This document shows positions 56,813 to 64,000 of a stretch of 64,000 nucleotides of DNA, one piece after another. Made by a program: the position numbers and the translations under genes. The first letter of the stretch is position 1, and each line of letters begins with the position of its first letter. Under the pieces are notes generated by a model, which saw only the letters and a program-made list of their open reading frames with translations, was not told the DNA's origin and searched no databases. The stretch covers positions 103,934 through 167,933 of the forward strand of contig MNCI01037971.1 in NCBI GenBank assembly GCA_015680685.1, read 5' to 3'. Source of the stretch: Gnetum montanum. Lineage: Eukaryota; Streptophyta; Gnetopsida; Gnetales; Gnetaceae.

Positions 56813-57935
56813 TGAAACACCACCAAAAATTCATGTTGCCAATTTATAAACTTCATTTCCCAAATTAAGGTAAGAATTCATTGTAAATGTAAGATTTGTA
56901 GTCCATGAGCTACAATCTTGCATACCTTATCTTTATGTGATGAAAAAATGCCTCATAAGTTGCTATTTCCTGACTTCCCAAGTGTAAAAATGTATCTCAT
57001 GTCTATATTTGGGCTTGAGAAGGCTGGAAATGCCTTACGAATGGTCAAAATTAGCATTTTCATGTGCTTTCATAAGGCTATAGCCTCAACTACGTTGGAA
57101 CTATCTACCTCTGGGTGTAGATGGAATAGGTGGGATTTTCCATTTCCAACCTAGCATAGTCACCACCAAAACCCAACATAGATGCAACATTGAAACTATT
57201 GGGGTTTTCCATTTTGGAATTTGTAGCATTTTCCATTTTGGAATTGATGACATATTCCATTTCCATTTACAATTCCATTTTTCCAATAGTGGCTAGCATA
57301 GTTACCCCAAGTTTTTAGTAGTTGCAGCATGGCCAATGGAACAAAAAACATTTTCCAATGATAGAATAATCGCATTTTTTAGCATTAGAGTAGCTAGCAT
57401 TTTCTAGTAATTGAATTTCCAATATTCCCCAAGAAACAAAATAGAATGCATTTCTCAATGTTGGAATATGCAACATTTTCCAACATCAGAATAATGAAAT
57501 ATGTAACATTTTCCAAACCTTGGAATTAATTGCATGTTCTAACAACTTCAATGTAGTTAGAATGGTTAGCATAGCAAGGATGGTGATAGCATAGTTAGAA
57601 AATTTCATTCACTATTTATTTTAAACATAGAACACATACCTACAAACTCTAATGGACTTCAAACTCCCTCAAGCAACATCTTGTGCTTTGAGCACAAAAT
57701 TTGTACTTCTTGAACCTGCAACTTTATATTCCATTGCAATAAAGTAGTACTTCATTATTGTATAGATTTGATTTTACGTTTTCATTTTTATCTTTTCCAT
57801 TCTAGATCTACAATTCCATTTTTTTTTTACATTCTTGTTTATGTTTCCATTTTCTTGCCATTTTACACTTATGTAAGACCTTGGGTGATGGGCCAAACCA
57901 TCCATGGCATCTCTAATCTAGTTTTTGGAGGTTAA
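56813..57935 (+). repeat. C3 LTR, 5' part, truncated by Elem-Z
   Basis: Begins TGAAACACCACC after a PPT. The interior contains repeated CATTTTCCATTTTGGAATT words (57190-57300, 57330-57540), and it lacks the palindrome clusters of C1 and C2. It runs into Elem-Z at 57936. The rest may lie beyond the window. Confidence 0.5.
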
Positions 57936-58864
57936 TGAGTCATAGTTTGGTTGGCTATGTCAACAAGTCCTTGTTGACTAAGCCTCATTAATGAGGCCTA
58001 GTTAACATATCATATCATGCGTCAACAAGGTCCTATCAATGTAGTTTTGGTATTCAGCTATAAATACATGCCTACCTGCTGCATTTATGACATAAGAGAT
58101 TGTAGTTGCAGTGATGCTCTTGTAATTTTTCCATTTGAAAGTTAGAATTTTTCCCCCAAGTGCCCACAGCAGGAGTCATTGAGTGTACAGATCTTTATTC
58201 AAGCATTGTTGTACCTAAGCACAACAGTGTGTGCAGTAATAGAGACAAGCTTTCTAATAAACCTTGCTACACTTTGGATACATTACCTACTTTCATTTAT
58301 GAATTTAATGTTTTCAATAATTTATTCAATTTTGTAATTATTTATTAATTCTTTCTAGTAATTAAGTTAATGAGGCAATTATGCAAGATAAATTATACAC
58401 ATAAGTATAACCGCTTCGAGCATAACACATATTTGCTTGGTAATCCTAGTAGTGTTATTGCTTGGTATGCCTAATAGCATAGTGCTTGGTTGCCTAGCAG
58501 TGGATAGGTGGGTGTAGGACATGTAGAGAGAGTGGGATTGGCTGCTTATGTTAGGATTAATTTGACATTAGTTGATTAGTTAAATTAAATTAGTTAATCC
58601 AACCACTTTATTTCTCTCTAACTACCAAAACCATAAAAATACAAAATAATAAAAATTAGATGCTTCAATTACACTTAACCATACCATTGTACATCAAAAG
58701 TGTAATTGAGAATACAATGATTAACATTAAGGCAAAGATTCACTTCCTAGAGGACTAGTGCACTAGAAATGATAAAGTCCATGGAATTTGACCACCCAAT
58801 AAACTCTATGGTTTTCCTTATTCTGGGAATTTGAGGTCCCTTCCATTAAAGAAATTTTTAATCA
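57936..58864 (+). repeat. 5' LTR of Elem-Z
   Basis: Begins TGAGTCATAGTTTGG and probably ends at AATCA. The TATA box is AGCTATAAATAC (58056-58067). U3 carries the palindromes GTCAACAAGTCCTTGTTGAC (57959-57978) and GCCTCATTAATGAGGC (57982-57997). Confidence 0.8.
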
Positions 58865-58881
58865 ATTGGTGACCTTGGTAG
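58865..58881 (+). promoter_or_regulatory. Probable primer-binding site of Elem-Z
   Basis: ATTGGTGACCTTGGTAG follows the LTR end and resembles the decayed Asp-type sites of Elem-A and Elem-B. Confidence 0.4.
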
Positions 58882-59940
58882 TTCTAGAATTAGGAAGGGT
58901 TCAAAGGTTTGTAAAGGGTGTGACTTCAAGGGGACTCAATACTCTTTGTACTCTTCTACTTGCTTGAGTGCTTGAGTGTTTTTCATGAACTTCTTACCAT
59001 TCCATACCATCCACTAATAGGAAGTCAAATAAAGTCTTTGCATGGTGTGGTTCCCATCCAAAAAAAAAATGATGGAAATTCAAAGCACACCCCTTAGACA
59101 TAAATAAGTCCTTGCATTTTGTTGTTTCCATTTTTGAAAAAAAATAAAGGGAATTCAAAGCACATTCCTTGGACAAATAAACAGGCTAAAAGCACTAATT
59201 ATAGGACTAGAATAACATACACCTATGCTTGAAGGATCCCTCTAACTAGGGCCATTTCTTTCACTTTCTACCTCTCTTTTTCTCTCTTTGTGGAATGGTG
59301 GTTATCTTATGGGAGCACTCTTGCATCTTGAGTGAGTGGATCAGTCTTAGAGTGGTGATGCGAAGTCACTGAAAGTGGTTGGTTTTGGTCTAGACTAAGG
59401 ATGGATCTTCTCAAGTCATTTTAAACACAACTTCCACAATAGAATTCTTATAACCTTAATTTGGAACTCCATTCCACCTTCTCTATCATCCATCCATGCT
59501 ACGATAACTTACCTCATTGTTGTGTTCTATGTTATGCTCTATGTTATGGTCTGATGTGTTGGAATTATTGGGTAGATTCTTTCTGGTTGGTACTTAACTT
59601 GTTATGCCATTAAATTGACTATCATGCCCATGGACTCCTTAGTTAAGGTTATGCAAGGGCAAAAAGGCATGAGCCTACTATGGGGAGGGCCTACTTGCAT
59701 AGCTTGTGTTTTGGTTAGTTAATATCCCTTACCTTTGACATTGCTACAATCCTATCTTTCGCATATTCCATCGAGTATTCCACTCAATGCTCTTTAACCT
59801 TTTATCTCATTCATCCTTCAAATTAAGTTTTCTCCATTTCTCTAAATTTATGAACTTCAACACTTTCTTCTCACATTTTCATATTTTTCTTGACCTTTTG
59901 AGCTTTCATTTGACCCTAATTTCATTAAAAAACTCTTTGT
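58882..59940 (+). other. Post-pol spacer of Elem-Z
   Basis: Non-coding. It aligns with Elem-B 15000-15900, including the two-copy repeat at 59043-59185 (TGGTGTGG...ATTCAAAGCACA). No gag or pol is present. Confidence 0.65.
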
Positions 59941-59984
59941 ATTTTGCATGTTTGACCAGAGTCAATAGTTATCAATGGTGATTA

Positions 59985-60082
59985 ACAGCTACATTGACAA
60001 TGCCTCATCGATGTAGCTAACCATGTTGATGAGGCCCTGTTGATGAGGCCTCATTGATGTAATACAAAAACCCTATATATGC
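59985..60082 (+). promoter_or_regulatory. Internal promoter of Elem-Z ORF-X
   Basis: A TATA box (CCCTATATATGC, 60071-60082) follows four imperfect copies of a TTGATGAGGCC / ATTGATGTA motif. TGTTGATGAGGCCCT (60024-60038) recurs exactly in this element's own 3' LTR U3 (63364-63378). Confidence 0.6.
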
Positions 60083-60229
60083 TGCCAAACACTTTGCAAT
60101 TTTTCATCATTTGCTCATAACACACAGGGAGGTTTTGCAATTTTTTCAGAGCCCAAAACCTTCTAGAGCTCATATCTTCCCAACTGTTTGTCTAGATCAC
60201 TCCAATTTTTGACCCTGCACATACCAAAG

Positions 60230-60535
60230 GTAAGATATTTATCAAGGGGGCTATAAGACTTAAGGCTTTTGAAAATTTTGGAAAATTTTTCTGACTCCCC
60301 CAAAGGGTTAATAATGTTAATAACATATAAACATCAATTTTCTTGATCATTAACCATTTCAACAACCTCCAGGGTGATTTATTAATGATAATACATAAAT
60401 ACATAATAATTGAAATAATCAAATTAATCATGATAACAAGTTAGCAAAGTGAAACTATCCTTAATAGATAAAGACATCCTAATTGCTTTAAGGTTACATA
60501 ATGATTACTAATCCATGGTCTCATTGTAATTATAG
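60230..60535 (+). other. Predicted 5'UTR intron upstream of ORF-X (Elem-Z)
   Basis: An AAAG/GTAAGATA donor and an AATTATAG acceptor, 306 bp, directly followed by the ORF-X ATG at 60536, as in Elem-A. Confidence 0.6.
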
Positions 60536-63258
60536 ATGACACCAAAACAAAAGCTCATGTAGGAAGGAGAATCCTCTCAATCATGAGAGAAGTGGCCTAG
60601 AGTTGGGAGGGGCAAACAACAATAAGACCAAGAACTATCAAAAGTAACCCATGCAATGGGACCTCTTCATGAGGAGCCCAAAGTGGAGTCTCTTTGATAG
60701 ATTCCAAAAGATTGAACAATCATAGCAAGGAGAAGTGCTTGGACTTACACTAAGGCTTGAGGTTACTTTGACTCAAGCATGTCTTGACATCATTAGGTCC
60801 CAAGAGAGCCAACGATCAGTTCTTCAAGAGATCAACTTTGGGCCATTCGTTGAGAAAGCTCTAGTGGATGTTAAGACTCAACTACAAACCTCTTCCATGT
60901 TTCTAGTAATAACATCTAGTGGGGAATGATACATGGGAGAGACATATCTCTTATAGAGTAATAAAAGGTCAGGGTCTATTGTCAAAATCAAGGACATTCA
61001 AGTATTCTACATGGCAAAATCTATCACATAGGCACTTGGGTTTCCTGACATTGGAACACAACTAGCAAAACTATCCATGAACAGTAATCGTAAGGCCAAG
61101 AGAAAGTGGAGCTAGTGATGCTTTGGGGTTGATTATGAGTATGGTGCACTCACACTAGGAGAGCAAATTTACTAAAAAATTTCAGCCTATCACCTCAATC
61201 CAATGGTGAGGCCAAGTAAGGTGACCACCTTCTCTGCTTGAGCATGCACTACTCTAAGTAGAAAATTTTTTATCAACCTTTCATAGATCAAGAAATTATT
61301 CAAGGAAAATGTATGTGGAAGGAAGACCTTGCCCTTTCTGTGCTTCATACAAGAGCTCTACAAAAGAGCAAGCATTGCTCACTATTTAACGATACCTTTA
61401 GGCATGCTCCTTTGGACTTATGATCTAAAATCATGAAAGATAAAATGCTAGTAACAACACAAGAAGTGAAATAGTTGCCACCACCACCCACTTAGGAAAA
61501 AATCCTAGAGCATCTCTACACAAAATCCTAGAGCATCTCTTGAGTGACTAAGAGCAACGAGCAGGAACAAGTGGAGTAGATCCATCTATGTACTAACTAG
61601 CAATGAGTTACCTTAATGAGGTCACCTAAATAGTTAATTAGATGGAGAGGGGTGGTCCAATTTTCTTTTCCTAACGAATGCAGTTGCCTATGAAGTTGGA
61701 TTCCAATGCTCATGAGGTGATGATGTCTTTATCACAACATCATTTATTCCTTAAAATATCTGGGAATGTTACCACCTTCTCAGTGCATTTGGAGGAAGGA
61801 AAATGGGCAACTATCTTAGTGATGTAGCATCAAGGGCAAGAGACAACAACTAAAGTGGTTGCTGACTATGTCGTTGAAGCATTGAATGTACCCATAGCAT
61901 CTGTACTAGATGTGTCTACACTTCAAGATGTGTATATGTTTGTAGGCATGATCAGCAGAAATCTAAACGTATCCTAGCATGAAGAATTTCTAGAATGATT
62001 GGTGGGAATTGGGCAACCAATTTTGGATATCTTTGATTTTTTGAAAGACATCACTATAACCTAGTTAGAGTTACCAAATGTAAGGGGAAAATGCATTATT
62101 TTGGAGGGGCAACTCAAAATAGCTCAAGAATGAAATCAACACTTGGCCATAGAGGTTGTGGAACCATGTGCCCAACTTGTAGATCCTACAATCCTCAGCC
62201 TAGCAACAACAAGAGATGAAGCTTTCAAATAGCTTCAAGAATGATTCTAGAAGGCTGATAAGGAGGTAGTTATGGCCATATTCAACTAGTTCATGGTAGA
62301 AGCAAAAACGTATGCAATTTAGAAGGACTTGATATAGATGTGCTAGGAGAAGAAGAACCTAACTACATAGAATTATCACCTACAAAATGTTAATGCTCAA
62401 AAGGACAAAATGTAAGAATTTATTATCAATAGCAAAAGTAGCTTGCCAAGGTGAACATAGAATTGAGGAGATTGACCACATAAAATTAAAATTTTTCAAT
62501 GAAAGAAGTGTGTGCCTTGCACTAGAAGTCTACCATCAAGATCACTGTTTGGAAAAATGAGGCTCTCAAGTTTAAAAAAGTGAAAAATCACTATAGAGAT
62601 GAGGTAAAGGAAGTTAATGAAAAAAACATTCAGATGGAAAAGGAAAAAAATGAATGAAGTTATTTAGCAACTCCAAGAGGAAAGAAAAATGTGGTAGCCC
62701 ATCAATAATGGAATCGATGCCTATAACAAAGTAGAGATATACTTGAAGGAGTTGCAAATAGAAGAAATGATAGAGTATATGAAGTTGGCCAATCTTCGAT
62801 ATGAAAACTTGACGATGTTAACTATTGGATGGCCATAGTTAGAACTAGATATGTAAGTGGCTAACTCATATTTGTTATACAAGCCTAAGTTCATGCACCA
62901 CAAGGACGTCAAGCAGAAGCTTGAGACTACAAATGCTAAAATCGAAGTTCTCAAAGCATAGTTCAGAGATCAATGATTAGTCACTAAGGACCTAGCCAAA
63001 TGGATGAATGACTAGTAGGAACTAAAAGACAGAATTAGGGTGTTTGACATTGAATGAAAACAGTTCACTTCCTAGTTCATCAATGCAAAGGAGTTATATG
63101 CAACAATCCTATGTCCCTGGGATGTGCCCATTCCTGCCCACATCAACAAAGCTGCATGGATGATGCATGATCCTAGAAGAAATGATGAAAAAATAAAAGA
63201 ATTTTTGGATGCTTTCCACCTCTTGAATGAAGTTGCAGTAGTAGCAAAACAACCATAG
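60536..63258 (+). pseudogene. ORF-X of Elem-Z
   Basis: A relic of about 2.72 kb, nearly the same length as in Elem-A. It starts MTPKQK after the acceptor. Open parts include 60735-60929 (VTLTQACLDIIRSQESQRSV). A segment near 61310-61430 (LPFLCFIQELYKRASIAHYL) fits the position of a plant-transposon-protein-like domain. From about 62100 the composition becomes Lys/Glu/Leu-rich and coiled. The C-terminus is conserved with Elem-A: IEYMKLANLRYENLTML, and near the end WMMHDPRRNDEKIKEFL. No membrane anchor is obvious. Stops are frequent. Function unknown; env-like by position only. Confidence 0.55.
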
Positions 63259-63280
63259 CNAGGATGAATCTTCATTTAGT

Positions 63281-63290
63281 TGTGGGGGTA
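63281..63290 (+). promoter_or_regulatory. 3' polypurine tract of Elem-Z
   Basis: TGTGGGGGTA directly precedes TGATAAGC, nearly identical to that of Elem-A. Confidence 0.75.
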
Positions 63291-64000
63291 TGATAAGCTG
63301 TAGTTCAGTTGGCTACATTGATGTGGCCTTGTTGACTACAACTCGTTGATGCATTGTATCATTTGTTGATGAGGCCCTATCAACATAGTGTTGGTTTTCA
63401 ACTATAAACATGAACCTACCTACCACATTTATGGAATAAGAGATTGTAGTTATATTGAAGCTCTTGTAGTTTTTCCATTTGAAAGTTAGAATTTTTCCCC
63501 TGAGTGCCCATAGTAGGAATCATTGAGTGTGCAGATCTTTATTCGAGCATTATTATACCTGAGCATGACAGTGTGTGCAACAATAAAGATGAGCTTTCTG
63601 ATAAACCTTGTAGCACTTTGGATAGGTCAGCTATTTTTATTTATGCATTTAATGTTTTTAATAATTTATTTAATGTTGCAATTGTTTATTAATTATTTTC
63701 AGTAATTAATTTAATGAGGCAATTAGGCAAGATAAATTACATACACAAGTACGACTACTTCGAGCATAACATGTATTCACTTGGAAATCCCAATAGCATT
63801 ATTTATTGGTATGCCCAATAGTGTAGCACTTCATAGCTCAGTAGTGGATACGTGGGTTCAAGATGTGTATGGAGAGTGGGATTGGATGCTTATGTTAAGA
63901 TTAGTTAGACATTAGTTGATTAGTTAATCCAACCACTTTATTTCTCTTTAAGTACCAAAGCCATAAAAATACAAAATGATAAAAATTAGATGCCTCAATT
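63291..64000 (+). repeat. 3' LTR of Elem-Z, cut by the window end
   Basis: Begins TGATAAGCTGTAG and aligns with 57936 onward to about 58670, so some 200 bp and the right flank lie outside the window. Confidence 0.85.

Larger units (their letters stand above)
57936..64000 (+). mobile_element. Elem-Z: Athila-like element with LTRs and ORF-X only, right end outside window
   Basis: LTRs at 57936-58864 and from 63291 to the window edge flank about 4.4 kb. After a PBS-like site the sequence jumps directly to the post-pol spacer seen in Elem-B (58865 onward matches 14990-15640), so gag and pol are deleted. The spacer, an internal promoter, a 5'UTR intron, ORF-X and the PPT follow. Same clade as Elem-A and Elem-B by LTR end region, spacer and ORF-X. 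Confidence 0.82.

Noticed and set aside
1-64000. tRNA, rRNA, organellar inserts or intact host genes
   Set aside because: None was recognisable by eye on either strand. Short or diverged ones cannot be excluded without a search.

Overview
This window looks like intergenic DNA from a seed plant with a large, repeat-dominated genome. A gymnosperm is my guess, because of the great age and decay of the elements, but the sequence does not prove it. I see no intact host gene, tRNA, rRNA or CRISPR array in 64 kb. Almost everything recognisable is a decayed LTR retrotransposon. Most in-frame stops are TAG or TGA where Gln, Arg or Trp is expected, and many lost catalytic residues are G-to-A changes, as expected from deamination of methylated cytosine. 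One undetermined base (63260) shows this is draft assembly.

Layout, left to right (element names are mine). 1-4240 is AT-rich with at most a few decayed minus-strand exon candidates. 4250-5560 is a degenerate tandem repeat whose units carry hairpin arms. About 5560-6031 and 25375-26093 are probably the two halves of one Ty1/copia LTR, split by Elem-A. Elem-A (6032-25374, + strand) is Athila-like with matched LTRs, a gag relic, no pol, and a long extra ORF ('ORF-X') with its own TATA box and 5'UTR intron. Elem-B (7410-17483, + strand) sits inside Elem-A's gag. It has a perfect 5-bp target duplication (CCAAG) and carries gag, protease, RT, RNase H and integrase but no ORF-X.

26096-27042 is the copia PBS and gag, fused in frame to a 5'-truncated Tat-lineage gypsy element, C1 (27043-33235). 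C1 has RT, RNase H, archaeal-type RNase H (aRH), integrase, a 3'UTR tandem array and a palindrome-rich 3' LTR. C1's LTR abuts a broken minus-strand gypsy element, M2 (33236-36237, continuing at 48015 to about 49900), which has an aRH upstream of its RT. M2 is split by a complete minus-strand chromovirus, M1 (36238-48014, TSD TAAAT/TAAAC). M1's long leader holds an antisense, intron-containing, plant-mobile-domain-like relic and several short tandem arrays. C2 (50505-56198) is a second copy of the C1 family, truncated at the same RT codon. A third LTR start (56813) is cut by Elem-Z (57936 to beyond the window end), a third Athila-like element that has lost gag and pol but kept ORF-X.

The most interesting signals are as follows. 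ORF-X is conserved in length, intron position and C-terminal motif between Elem-A and Elem-Z. Its internal promoter repeats the U3 motifs of its own element's LTR. Three element breakpoints fall at one RT codon. There is an in-frame copia-gag/gypsy-RT fusion. Finally, a spliced-type gene relic lies antisense inside the chromovirus.
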